Assembly: GCA_016802295.1 (NCBI GenBank)
Contig: JAESIW010000090.1
Coordinates: forward strand, 870,144 to 934,143
Origin: Brachionus rotundiformis
Lineage: Eukaryota; Rotifera; Eurotatoria; Ploima; Brachionidae
Reading direction: 5' to 3'
DNA: 64,000 bases
Each line of letters begins with the position of its first letter. The stretch's first letter is position 1. Below, piece by piece: positions 1 through 13,200 of the stretch. The notes under the pieces were generated by a model. It was not told the DNA's origin and searched no databases. It saw only the letters and a program-made list of their open reading frames with translations. The position numbers and the translations under genes are program-made.

Positions 1-3000
1 ACTGTATAACAAACTCAAAATTCAGTATTGTTGTCGTCTCCTTAAGCTTTTGTATATATGTACAGATGATTTATAACATTGTTGCTTGATTTTGAATATT
101 TTATTGATGGTAATTTATAAATCTTTATATAACCATCTAATAATGATTTATTGACACTTAATATCGCTTAATTATTCTAAAAGAAAGAATCTTTTTTGAA
201 ATGAATCAAATTCATCTAAAATGAGCGAACGTAAATGATAAAGTCTCGAATTGCCGATTTTCCTGTGTATCTTGTTGTAAAATTCTAGTTATTTGGATTT
301 TTTACTTAAAATAATCATGTTTATCTTTATTTGCAGCTCGTCTTTAATTTTTTAAGTTAAAATGAACTTTAAAGATACAAATATTCAATAATTATTTATT
401 TATTAGCTACTTTGTGTTTTATTTTTATAATTACGCATATTTAATCTTAAAATGATTTATAATAAATTTCAATTAGTTATTATATTAAAATACAATTAAA
501 ACACTTTTAAAACTTTATAACAAACTCATAATTAAGTATTGTTGTCGTCTCCTTAAGCTTTTGTATATATGTACAGATGATTTATAACATTGTTGCTTGA
601 TTTTGAATTTTTTATTGATGGTAATTTAAAAATCTTTATATAAGCACCTAAAAATGATTTTTTTAAAACTAAATATCGCTAAATTATTATAAAAGAAAGT
701 ATCTTCTTTGAAATGAATCAAATTCACCTTAAATGAGCGAACTTAAATGATTAAGTCTCGAATTGCAGATTTTACTGTGTATCTTGTTGTAAAACTTTTG
801 TTTTTTGGATTTTTTACTTTAGATAATCATGTTTATCTGTATTTGCAGTTCGACTTTAATTTTTAAGTTAAAATGAACTTTAATGATATAAATAATCAAT
901 AAAATTTCATGAATATGGTTTTTAGCGTTCTTTTTTTATAGTTACGTATATTTAATTTTAGATTGATTTATAATAAAACTCTATTAGTTATTATATTAAA
1001 ATACAATTATAAATCATCTTAAACTGTATAACAAACTCATAATTAAATGTTGTTGTCGTCTCCTTAACCTTTTGTATATATGTACAGATGATTTATAACA
1101 TTGTTGCTTGATTTTGAATATTTTATTGATGGTAATTTTTAAATCTTTATATAAGCATCTAATAATGATATATTTAACACTTAATATCGCTAAATTATTC
1201 TAAAAGAAAGAATCTTCTTTGAAATGAATCAAATTCATCTTAAATGAGCGAACGTAAATGATTAAGTCTCGAATTGCAGATTTTACTGTGTATCTTGTTG
1301 TAAAATTTTAGTTATTAAGATTTTTAATTTAAATAATCATGTTTATCTGTATTTGCAGTTCGTCTTTGATATTTAAGCTAAAATGAACTTTAATGGTATA
1401 AAAAATCAATGAAATTTCATGAATGTGGTTTTTAGCGCTTTCTTTTAATAATTACGTATATTTAATTTTAGATTGATTTATAATGAAACTCTATTAGTTA
1501 TTATATTAAAATACAATTAAAAATCATTTTTAACTGTATAACAAACTCAAAATTCAGTATTGTTGTCGTCTCCTTAAGCTTTTGTATATATGTACAGATG
1601 ATTTATAACATTGTTGCTTGATTTTGAATATTTTATTGATGGTAATTTATAAATCTTTATATAAGCATCTAATAATGATTTATTGACACTTAATATCGCT
1701 TAATTATTCTAAAAGAAAGAATCTTTTTTGAAATGAATCAAATTCATCTAAAATGAGCGAACGTAAATGATAAAGTCTCGAATTGCCGATTTTCCTGTGT
1801 ATCTTGTTGTAAAATTCTAGTTATTTGGATTTTTTACTTAAAATAATCATGTTTATCTTTATTTGCAGCTCGTCTTTAATTTTTTAAGTTAAAATGAACT
1901 TTAAAGATACAAATATTCAATAATTATTTATTTATTAGCTACTTTGTGTTTTATTTTTATAATTACGCATATTTAATCTTAAAATGATTTATAATAAATT
2001 TCAATTAGTTATTATATTAAAATACAATTAAAAATCATTTTTAACTTTATAACAAACTCATAATTCAGTATTGTTGTCGTCTCCTTAAGCTTTTGTATAT
2101 ATGTACAGATGATTTATAACATTGTTACTTGATTTTGAATATTTTATTGATGGTAATTTATAAATCTTTATATAAGCACCTAATAATGATTTATTAACAC
2201 TTAATATCGCTAAATTATTCTAAAAGAAAGAATCTTCTTTGAAATGAATCAAATTCACCTTAAATGAGCGAACTTAAATCATTAAGTCTCGAATTGAAGA
2301 TTTTACTGTGTATCTTGTTGTAAAATTTTAGTTAATAAGATTTTTAATTTAAATAATCATGTTTATCTGTATTTGTAGTTCGTCTTTGATTTTTAAGTTA
2401 AAATGAACTTTAATGGTATAAAAAATCAATGAAATTTCATGAATGTGGTTTTTAGCGCTTTCTTTTAATAATTACGTATATTTAATTTTAGATTGATTTA
2501 TAATAAAACTCTATTAGTTATTACATTAAAATACAATTAAAACAATTTTAAAACTGTATAACAAACTCATAATTAAGTATTGTTGTCGTCTCCTTTAGCT
2601 TTTGTAATATGTACAGATGATTTATAACATTGTTACTTGATTTTGAATATTTTATTTATGGTAATTTATAAATCTTTTTATAAGCACCTAATAATGATTT
2701 ATCAACACTTAATATCGCTAAATTATTTTAAAAGAAAGTATCTTCTTTGAAATGAATCAAATTCACCTTACATGAGCGAACTTAAATGATTAAGTTTCGA
2801 ATTGCAGATTTTACTGTGTATCTTGTTGTAAAATTCTAGTTATTTGGATTTTTTACTTGAGATAATCATGTTTATCTGTATTTGCAGTTCGTCTTTGATT
2901 TTTAAGTTAAAATGAACTTTAAAGAAACAAATATTCAATAATTATTTATTTATTATCTACTTTGTGTTTTATTTTTATAATTACGCATATTTAATCTTAA

Positions 3001-6000
3001 AATGATTTATAATAAATCTCAATTGGTAATTATATTAAAATACAATTACAAATCATTTAAAACTGTATTACAAACTCATTATTAAGAATTGTTGTCGTCT
3101 CCTTAAGCTTTTGTAATATGTACAGATGATTTATAACAATGTTACTTTATTTTGAATATTTTATTGATGGTAATTTATAAATCTTTATATAAGCACCTAA
3201 TAATGATTTATTAACACTTAATATCGCTAAATTATTCTAAAAGAAAGAATCTTCTTTGAAATGAATCAAATTCACCTTAAATGAGCGAACTTAAATCATT
3301 AAGTCTCGATTTGAAGATTTTACTGTGTATCTTGTTGTAAAATTTTAGTTATTAAGATTTTTAATTTAAATAATCATGTTTATCTGTATTTGTAGTTCGT
3401 CTTTGATTTTTAAGTTAAAATGAACTTTAATGGTATAAATAATCAAAGAATTTCATGAATGTGTTTTTTAGCGCTTTCTTTTAATAATTACGTATATTTA
3501 ATTTTAGATTGATTTATAATAAAACTCTTTTAGTTATTATATTAAAATACAATTAAAAATCATTTAAAACTTTATTACAAACTCATTATTAAGTATTGTT
3601 GTCGTCTCCTTAAGCTTTTGTAATATGTACAGATGATCTATAACATTGTTACTTGATTTTGTATATTTTATTGATGGTAATTTATAAATCTTTATATAAG
3701 CACCTAATAATGATTTATTAACACTTAATATGGCTAAATTATTCTAAAAGAAAGAATCTTCTTTGAATCGAATAATATTCACCTTAAATGAGCGAACTTA
3801 AATGATTAAGTCTCGAATTGTATATTTTACCGTGTATCTTGCTGTAAAATTTTAGTTATTTGGATTTTTTACTTAAGATAATCATGTTTATCTGTATTTG
3901 CAGTTCGTCTTTGATTTTTAAGTTAAAATGAACTTTAAAGAAACAAATATTCAATAATTATTTATTTATTAGCTACTTTGTGATTTATTTTTATAATTAC
4001 GCATATTTAATCTTAAAATGATTTATAATAAATCTCAATTGGTAATTATATTAAAATACAATTACAAATCATTTAAAACTGTATTACAAACTCATTATTA
4101 AGTATTGTTGTCGTCTCCTTAAGCTTTTGTATTATGTACAGATGATTTATAACAATGTTACTTTATTTTGAATATTTTATTGATGGTAATTTATAAATCT
4201 TTATATAAGCACCTAATAATGATTTATTAACACTTAATATCGCTAAATTATTCTAAAAGAAAGAATCTTCTTTGAAATGAATCAAATTCACCTTAAATGA
4301 GCGAACTTAAATCATTAAGTCTCGAATTGAAGATTTTACTGTGTATCTTGTTGTAAAATTTTAGTTATTAAGATTTTTAATTTAAATAATCATGTTTATC
4401 TGTATTTGTAGTTCGTCTTTGATTTTTAAGTTAAAATGAACTTTAATGGTATAAATAATCAATGAATTTCATGAATGTGGTTTTTAGCGCTTTCTTTTAA
4501 TAATTACGTATATTTAATTTTAGATTGATTTATAATAAAACTCTATTAGTTATTACATTAAAATACAATTAAAAATCATTTAAAACTGTATTACAAACTC
4601 ATAATTAAGTATTATAGTCTTTTGCTTAAGCTTTTGTGATATGTACAGATAATTTATTACATTTTTGCTAGATTTTGAATATTTAATTGATGGTATTTTA
4701 TAAATCTTATATAAGCACATAATAATGATTTTTTAACACTTAATATCGCTAAATTATACTAAAAGTAAGAATCTTCTTTGAAATGAATAATATTCACCTT
4801 AAATGAGCGGACTTACACGATTAAGTCTCGAATAGCAGTTTTTACTGTGTATATTTTTGTAAAATTTTAGTTATTTGGATTTTTTACTTTAGATAATCAT
4901 GTTTATCTGTATTTGCAGTTCGACTTTGATTTTTAAGTTAAAATGAACTTTAAAAATACAAATATTCAATAATTATTTATTTATTAGCTACTTTGTGTTT
5001 TATTTTTATAATTACGCATATTTAATCTTAAAATCATTTATAAAAAAACTCTATTAGTTATTATATTAAAAAACAATGAAAACACTTTTAAAACTGTATA
5101 ACAAACTCATAATTAAGGATTATAGTCTTTTGCTTTAGCTTTTGTAATATGTACAGATAATTAATTACATTTTTGCTTGATTTTGAATATTTTATTGATG
5201 GTATTTTAAAAATTTATATATGCACCTAATAATGATTTTTTAACACTTAATATCGCTAAAATATGCTAAAATGAAGAATCTTCTTTGAAATGAATAATAT
5301 TCACCTTAAATGAGCGAACTTAAATGATTAAGTCTCTAATTGCAGATTTTACTGTGTATCTTGTTGTAAAATTCTAGTTATTTAGATTTTTTACTTAAAA
5401 TAATCATGTTTATCTGTATTTGCAGTTCGACTTTGATTTTTAAGTTAAAATGAACTTTAAAAATACAAATATTCAATAATTATTTATTTATTAGCTACTT
5501 ATTGTCAAATTTTTATAATTACGGAACTTTAATCTTAAAATGATTTATAATAAAACTCTATTAGTTATTATATTAAAATACAATGAAAACACTTTTATAA
5601 CTGTATAACAAACTCAAAATTAAGTATTATAGTCTTTTGCTTAAGGTTTTGTAATATGTACAGATAATTAATTACATTTTTGCCTGATTTTGAATATTTA
5701 ATTGATGGTATTTTATAAATCTTCAATAACCACCTAATAATGATTTTTAACACTTAATATCGCTAAATTATACTAAAAGAAAGAATCTTCCTTGAAAAGA
5801 ATAATATACACCTTAAATGAGCGAACCTAAATCATTTAGTCTCGAATTGAAGATTTTACTGTGTATCTTGTTGTAAAATTTTAGTTATTTGGATTTTTTA
5901 CTTTAAATAATCATGTTTATCTATATTTGCAGTTCGTCTTTGATTTTTAAGTTAAAATGAACTTTAAAGATACAAATATTCAAAAATTATTTATTTATTA

Positions 6001-8433
6001 GCTACTTATTGTCAAATTTATATAATTACGGAAATTTAATCTTAAAATGATTTATAATAAAACTCTATTAGTTATTATATTAAAATACAATGAAAATACT
6101 TTTAAAACCAAATAACAAACTATTTAATTAAGTATTGTATTCATTTACTTAAGCTTTTTTAATATGTACAGATAATTAATTACATTTTTGCCTGATTTTG
6201 AATATTTTATTGATGGTATTTTATAAATCTATATAAGCACCTAATAATGATTTTTTAACACTTAATATCGCTAAATTATACTAAAAGAAAGAATCTTCCT
6301 TGAAAAGAATAATATACACCTTAAATGAGCGAACTTAAATCATTAAGTCTCGAATTGAAGATTTTACTGTGTATCTTGTTGTAAAATTTAAGTTATTTGG
6401 ATTTTTTACTTTAGATAATCATGTTTATCTGTATTTGCAGTTCGTCTTGGTTTTTAAGTTAAAATGAACTTTAAAGATACAAATATTCAAAAATTATTTA
6501 TTTATTAGCTACTTATTGTCAAATTTTTATAATTACGGCAATTTAATCTTAAAATGATTTATAATAAAACTCTATTAGTTATTAAATTAAAATACAATGA
6601 AAACACTTTTTTAACTGTATAACAAACTCAAAATTAAGTATTATAGTCTTTTGCTTAAGCTTTTGTGATATGTACAAATAATTTATTACATTTTTGCTAG
6701 ATTTTGAATATTTAATTGATGGTTTTTTTTAAATTTATATAAGCACCTAATAATGATTTTTTAACACATAATATCGCTAAATTATACTAAAAGTAAGAAT
6801 CTTCTTTGAAATGAATAATATACACCTCAAAATGACCGAACTTTAAATCATTAAGTCTCGAATTGAAGATTTTACTGTGTATCTTGATGTAAAATTTTTG
6901 TTATTTGGATTTTTTACTTTAAATAATCATGTTTATCTATATTTGAAGTTTGTCTTTGATTTTTAAGTTAAAATGAACTTTAAAGATACAAATATTCAAT
7001 AATTATTTATTTTTTAGCTACTTTGTGTTTTATTTTTATAATTCCGGAAATTTGATCTTAAAATTATTTATAATAAAACTCTATTAGTTATTATATTAAA
7101 ATACAATCAAAACACATTTAAAACTGTATAACAAACTATTTAATTAAGTATTATAGTCTTTTGCTTAAGCTTTTGTGATATGTACAGATAATTTATTACA
7201 TTTTTGCTAGATTTTTAATATTTAATTGATGGTATTTTAAAAATTTTTATAAGCACCTAATAATGATTTTTTAACACTTAATATCGCTAAATTATACTAA
7301 AAGAAAGAATCTTCTTTGAAATGAATAATATTCACCTTAAATGAGCGAACTTAAATCATTGAATCTCGAATTGAAGATTTTACTGTGTATCTTGTTGTAA
7401 AATTTTAGTTATTTGGATTTTTTACTTTAGATATTCATGTTTATCTATATTTGCATTTCGTCTTTGATTTTTAAGTTAAAATGAACTTTAAAGACACAAG
7501 TATTCAATAATTATTTATTTATTAGCTACTTATTGTCAAATTATTATAATTACGGAAATTTGATCTTAAAATTATTTATATTAAAATTCTATTAGTTATT
7601 ATATTAAAATACAATGAAAACACTTTTATAACTGTATAACCAACTCAAAATTAAGTATTATAGTCTTTTGCTTAAGCTTTTGTGATATGTACAGATAATT
7701 TATTACATTTTTGCTAGATTTTTAATATTTAATTGATGGTATTTTAAAAATTTTTATAAGCACCTAATAATGATTTTTTAACACTTAATATCGCTAAATT
7801 ATACTAAAAGAAAGAATCTTCTTTGAAATGAATAATATTCACCTTAAATGAGCGAACTTAAATCATTGAATCTCGAATTGAAGATTTTACTGTGTATCTT
7901 GTTGTAAAATTTATGTTATTTGGATTTTTTACTTTAAATAATCATGTTTATCTATATTTGCATTTCGTCTTTGATTTTTAAGTTAAAATGAACTTTAAAG
8001 ACACAAATATTCAATAATTATTTATTTATTAGCTACTTATTGTCAAATTATTATAATTACGGAAATTTGATCTTAAAATTATTTATAATAAAATTCTATT
8101 AGTTATTATATTAAAATACAATGAAAACACTTTTATAACTGTATAACAAACTCATAATTAAGTATTATTGTCATCTGCAAAAGCTTTTGTGATATGTACA
8201 GATAATTTATTACATTTTTGCTAGATTTTTAATATTTAATTGATGGTATTTTAAAAATTTTTATAAGCACCTAATAATGATTTTTTAACACTTAATATCG
8301 CTAAATTATACAAAAAGAAAGAATCTTCTTTGAAATGAATAATATTCACCTTAAATGAGCGAACTTAAAACATTGAATCTCGAATTGAAGATTTTACTGT
8401 GGATCTTGTTGTATAATATTTGTTATTTGGACT
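1..8433. repeat. Satellite array, ~505-511 bp monomers (left block)
   Basis: About 16-17 head-to-tail copies of one AT-rich unit run from the window edge. The landmark GTTGTCGTCTCC recurs at 30, 541, 1052, 1562, 2073, 2582, 3091, 3598 and 4107. From about 4613 on it is replaced by a diverged form (TATAGTCTTTTGC) at about 507-bp spacing. Monomer 1 and monomer 4 look identical over long stretches (offset 1532), and monomers 7 and 9 share private variants (offset 1016), so trimer-like and dimer-like higher-order repeats are present. No coding potential was seen. The array is open at the left window edge and continues in phase after the LTR element at 20723. A centromeric, pericentromeric or subtelomeric satellite is likely, but the location is inference. 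Confidence 0.97.
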
Positions 8434-8698
8434 TGTAACCGGTTTATTATAAACACAATATATACTTCAAAAGCTTTATTAAATAATTGAACGTTCAGAA
8501 GTTCTTAGAATGGAATTCTTATTTATACCTAAACTGCTCGTTTTAAGAACACGAGCTTATAATTAAGACAAGATGTGATAAATGTGTTTGTCAGCATTTC
8601 GAATTGTCTAACTTCTGAAGTACGTGACAAGTATAATTCTGACTTATCTTTGTGCATCAGTTAATAAGCTGATCAACAAGTGATAATTCAAGGTAACT
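8434..8698 (-). repeat. 3' LTR of outer element
   Basis: A 265-bp sequence matching 20458-20722 with about 13 mismatches. The outer edge is TG..., next to target duplication GACT. In the element's direction it follows a G-run polypurine tract. Confidence 0.93.
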
Positions 8699-8710
8699 TA
8701 TCCCCCCCTT
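8699..8710 (-). promoter_or_regulatory. Polypurine tract of outer element
   Basis: The minus strand reads AAGGGGGGGATA directly before the 3' LTR. This is the expected position and composition for the plus-strand primer of reverse transcription. Confidence 0.8.
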
Positions 8711-8807
8711 AGAATCACATCGTCCTCGATGAATTCAATAATAAAAACTTCAGAAGGAAAAAAAATAATAACAGATTATATAAAATATGAAAATGTTTGT
8801 TTTTTTT

Positions 8808-9135
8808 CTAAAAAAGGCGATCTTTTAAATCGAAAATTTTATCAATTATACTATCTTCATTAGCTTCTTGTTCTCTTATAAATTTTCTTAGTTCTTTGAA
8901 TCCATTGTTTTTGATAATAAAAGCTTCTGCATCTTTAAACATAATATTTGTTAATTCAACTTCGGATTTTACATTATCTGTCGAAAGGCTTGGATATTTT
9001 TGTTTTATTAGAGTTGCTTTTTGGTTGAACATTAGTTTTTTCCATTCCATAAGTATCCATTTGTTTTCTTCTTTAAAAGGGAGCTCCGGTAAATTTATGA
9101 TTTTCTTAATCGATTCGATGTTCCATAATGTTCTA
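8808..9135 (-). CDS. Small accessory ORF between envelope-like gene and 3' LTR
   Basis: An open frame of about 105-110 codons lies between the end of the envelope-like frame and the 3' LTR. An internal ATG at 9050 would give 80 residues. The frame is open further upstream, to about 9135, without an obvious ATG, so either a spliced leader or start at 9050 is possible. The product is charged, Lys/Glu-rich and lacks a membrane segment or zinc motif. I do not recognise it. Its position is where accessory genes sit in envelope-bearing retroelements, but the function is unknown and it may be chance. Confidence 0.4.
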
Positions 9136-9213
9136 CTTATTTGTTAGTTTATAAAATATTAGGAAAAATTTTTTTTTTTTTATTTATAACTAAAATTATA
9201 ATTATTTTAATGT

Positions 9214-9887
9214 TTATTGAATCAGCACATCTGGTGGTTTTGCATCTTCAATATTTCGATAATAATCTTCAATAATATCTTCTTCAATAATAATTTTTTT
9301 TAAGCGATGTTTACAAAAGCATTTTAGTAGTGGTAAGTTACATTTTATCATAATATAGATAAAAATTAAGATCATGAATGCCATGACTGTAATTATTATG
9401 ATTCTCAAGAGTCCTGATTTTTCTATTAAACGATAAATTTTTGTTATTACCTCGTTTATATTTTGTAAAAATTTTGTTTCAAAAACCGAACTATATATCA
9501 CATTTATTTTATTAATAATTGCTATTTTCGCACCAATCTTTCTAATCCAATTTCTTTAATTATTACAGTTGAACGTATTATCTTTCCTAATAATATTATT
9601 TTTCGTAAGATAACCTCTTTGAACTTTTCCGTTAAGAATATATTCTATCTGCGGATCAAATGTACAATCTGAATAGCTTTTAAGATCAATGAAATTTATT
9701 TTTGAGAAATTAGGTGAAAAAATAATTCCGTCTCTTGTATATAGGACTAATGAACCTAAGCCTGTATAGAGAATGTTAAACCTGTCTTCATGCTCTCGAA
9801 AAGCTCTAAGAGTTGAAAGTTTTGAATTGCATATTTCTTCCTTAATCTTATCAATCATCGTAAACGTCTTTAGTTCAATGCTGTCTG
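9214..9887 (-). pseudogene. Envelope-like protein, C-terminal half with membrane anchor
   Basis: This is the continuation of the envelope-like frame that breaks off at 15017. The reading frame is the same on both sides of the nested element once the five duplicated bases are counted once. It contains one in-frame TAA at 9556-9558, after which the frame stays open to 9214. Near the C-terminus a hydrophobic stretch of about 20-25 residues (roughly 9425-9350) is followed by a Cys-containing basic segment and a short acidic tail. That is the layout of a single-pass membrane anchor with a cytoplasmic tail. The upstream part has a Leu-rich, heptad-compatible stretch. Membership in a particular viral glycoprotein family was not recognised. 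The nested insertion and the stop make it non-functional here. Confidence 0.7.
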
Positions 9888-10230
9888 TGAAGTGTCGTGA
9901 TACAAGATCAACAACAACATGGAACTTACATCAGCAACATCTTACTTACATTATTAAACAACTAATGTAACATCAAACAACAAACAACTGGCAATCCTAT
10001 GGTAGTTGTTTGTAGTTTTATAAGTTTGCACACGACACTATATTTGATTTATTTATAAAATATCTACCAACTAATGAAAGAAAAAATTTATTATATTTTT
10101 TTCTTTTCTTTTTTATTCTCTAATTAATGTGGTTATTTAGAGTGGCCACTTTCATTTAATTGTTTAGAACAAATCTCATTAAATATAATCGTTTAATAAA
10201 CATTTTGATATCATACTAGTAGTTATTTCA
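9888..10230 (+). repeat. 5' LTR of inner element
   Basis: 343 bp, identical by eye to 14674-15016. Starts TG and ends CA. A primer-binding site follows directly. Confidence 0.97.
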
Positions 10231-10248
10231 TTGGCGACGAGGAAAAAG
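10231..10248 (+). promoter_or_regulatory. Primer-binding site of inner element
   Basis: TTGGCGACGAGGAAAAAG lies right after the 5' LTR. The TGGCGACGAGG core has the form of a complement to a tRNA 3' end (CCA tail gives TGG). The primer tRNA was not identified. Confidence 0.75.
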
Positions 10249-10278
10249 CTAAAAGTTTAAGAGCATAATCTAGTGATA

Positions 10279-13200
10279 ATGGAAGATCAATACATCCAAG
10301 CATTTGATATCCAAGATGAAGACGACAGAAGTCGTAGATGGGAAGAATGGATGACAAGGTTAGACATGCTGTTTTCAATCAAAGGTGTTAAAGAAGAGAA
10401 AGTTAAGATTGATTATTTAACATTCTTTGGTGGTACCGGTCTAGGGCGTATTTATAAAGACTATAAAAATGACAAAGACGACTATGAGGGTGTCAAAAAG
10501 AAGCTTACCAACCATTTCAAACCAAAGTTTAATACAAAAGTAAATGTTCTTCATTTTCGGGATTTATACCAGTTTCCGGAAGAACCATTTGAAGAGTTTG
10601 TGACAAGGTTAAAAGATAAGGCAAAAAGCTGTGCTTTCGGTGAGTCAGAGAGCAATGAAATCGCTACTCAGATCTTGCATAGATGTTCATCGGATTCACT
10701 TAAAAGAAAATGTCTAGAGAAAGATACTTTATGCTCTTTAGAAGAGTTGATTAAACTTGGAAAGCTTGAAGAGACAGTGAACCTTCAGCTACAAGAATTC
10801 AAAAAGTTCAATGAGCAAACCGTTTTGAAAACAGGAGTTAATCAGATCAAAGCAGGACCTAGCACGAATAACAATAGAAGTGAAAATAGGAGAACAAGTT
10901 ACCCCAATAAAAAGTCATTGGAAAAAAAAAAAACATGTTTCTATTGTGGTGGAAAATATCCACATGATACAAAATGTCCTGCAAAAGGAGAAGAGTGCCG
11001 GAAGTGTGGACAACTCAACCACTTTGCAAAATGTTGTAAATCCAAAGGTAAGGGTAAAAGACATGTTAACCAAGTCCATGAAGAAGATTCAGGAGAAGAA
11101 TCAAGTAATGTTTGGAGAGTCATGGTCAAAAATGTTTCCAAATTTTTCAAAAATTGGTTCTTGCCTATGATAACTTTGATAGTGTGTGGGTTAGATGTTA
11201 AGTTTACAGTTGACACTGGCTCAGCTGTTAACATAATGGACGAAAGTACTTTCAAGAAATTGAAAATGAAGCCAAGACTAGATAGGTCGAACCTTAAAAT
11301 TTATGGTTATGGACAAGAGCAACGTATACATGTTCTGGGCAAGTTTCATACAAGGATAAACATTAACGGAGTATATAAGTCTATAGAATTTGTTGTAACA
11401 GGTGGACAATTTGGTAACTTGTTAAGCTACCGTACGTCAGTGGAATTGGGAATCGTGAATGTAATTAATCAAGTAAAGATTTCTAGTCCAAAAAGAGACC
11501 CAGTATATGACTCTTATGTAAAGAAGTATCCATCTTTATTTTCGGATAAGGTTGGATTACTAAAGAACCATGAGATTAAACTTCACATTGATGAGTCGAT
11601 AAAACCTATCCAACAGAGATTACGACCTGTGCCATTTCATTTAAGACCTCTTGTAGAATCGGAAATCAAAAAAATGCTTGACGAAGATGTCATTGAGCCA
11701 GTAGAAGGTCCAACTCCATGGATTTCACCGATAGTTCCAGTTCCCAAACCGGAAAGGCCTGGTGAAATAAGAATTTGCACTGATGCGCGAGAAGCTAATA
11801 AAGCTATCTTACGGTCTAGACATTCGTGTCCCACCGTTGAAGACTTAGCAGTTAAACTTAATGGAGCTAAATTTATATCAAAGTTTGATCTTCGTTCCGG
11901 ATATCACCAGCTACTTCTAGATGTGAGTTCAAGGTATATCACTGCCTTTGCTACTCATATGGGGATATTTCGTTACAAAAGATTAAATTTCGGTATTAAT
12001 GCGGCTTCGGAAATATTTCAAAAAACAATTGAGTTGGTACTTGCTGGAATCGATGGAGCTTTAAACTTCAGTGATGACATTATTGTTTTTGGTACCACTA
12101 AAAAAGAGCATGATAACAGACTGGAAGCTGTTTTCAGGAGACTAGAGCAATCGGGACTGACTGTCAATAAAAAAAAATGCGAGTTTTGTAAAACTAGTCT
12201 AAAATTCTTCGGACTAAATTTTTCGGACAAAGGAATAGCAATTGATGTTAAGAAGTATGAGGCGTTGGTCAATGCTAAATCACCTTCAACAGTTGGAGAG
12301 GTGAGGAGTTTGCTTGGTTCAGCTAATTATTGTGCTCGATTTATACCTAATTTTTCCGCAATCACAGAGCCACTAAGAGAGCTGATCAAAAAGAAAACTG
12401 AATGGAAATGGTTGCCAAAGCATCAAGAAGCGCTGGAAAACCTTAAAAAATCTATTTGTAACAAAGCTTTAAGTTATTTCGATCCAGAGCATCGCACTGA
12501 ACTTACTGTAGATGCAAGTCCTTTTGGTGTAGGAGCAGTAATGGCTCAGTATGATGTTAAAAATCCTGGTGTCAAGAAAATTGTTATGTATGCCAGCCGT
12601 TGTCTATCACAGGTTGAGCAAAGATATTCTCAAGTTGAACGAGAAGCATTGGCTGTAGTTTGGGCATGTGAAAAATTTCATCTGTATATTTATGGTAAGG
12701 AATTTGACATCATCACAGACAATAAAGCTGTAGAGTTGATATTTGGCAATGTAAGATCACGACCAAAGGCTCGTATAGAAAGATGGTGTTTAAGACTCTT
12801 ACCATATAAATTCAAAGTGAAGCATCAACCAGGCGCATACAATATTGCTGACTACATTTCAAGAAACCCAGTTGAACCTGCTGATATGCAATATGAACAA
12901 TTAACAGAAGCTTATATTAATATGGTAACTGATATGGCAGTGCCACAGGCAATTAGTAAAGATCAGCTGGTTCGAGCAACCAAAGAAGATCCTATTTTAA
13001 TAGAACTGGTCAAATCAATTCAAGGAAAGGCTCATGGGAAAATTGGAGAGTTTGATAAGATAAAAGATGAACTGTCTGTTACCGGAGATGGGCTGGTGTT
13101 AAGGGGTAGCAGAATAGTGGTTCCATTTAAATTTCAAAAACGTGTTATTCAAATTGCCCATGGTGGTCATTTGGGTGTAGTGAAAACTAAGCAATTATTA

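Noticed and set aside
1..8433. CRISPR array
   Set aside because: Repeat units of about 505-511 bp with no unique spacers; this is a eukaryotic satellite.
9773..9970. Plus-strand frame crossing the 5' edge of the inner LTR
   Set aside because: It spans a transposon insertion junction, so it cannot be an ancestral gene.
10880..11255. Frames overlapping gag of the inner element
   Set aside because: Shadows of the gag-pol frame, which carries the zinc knuckles.
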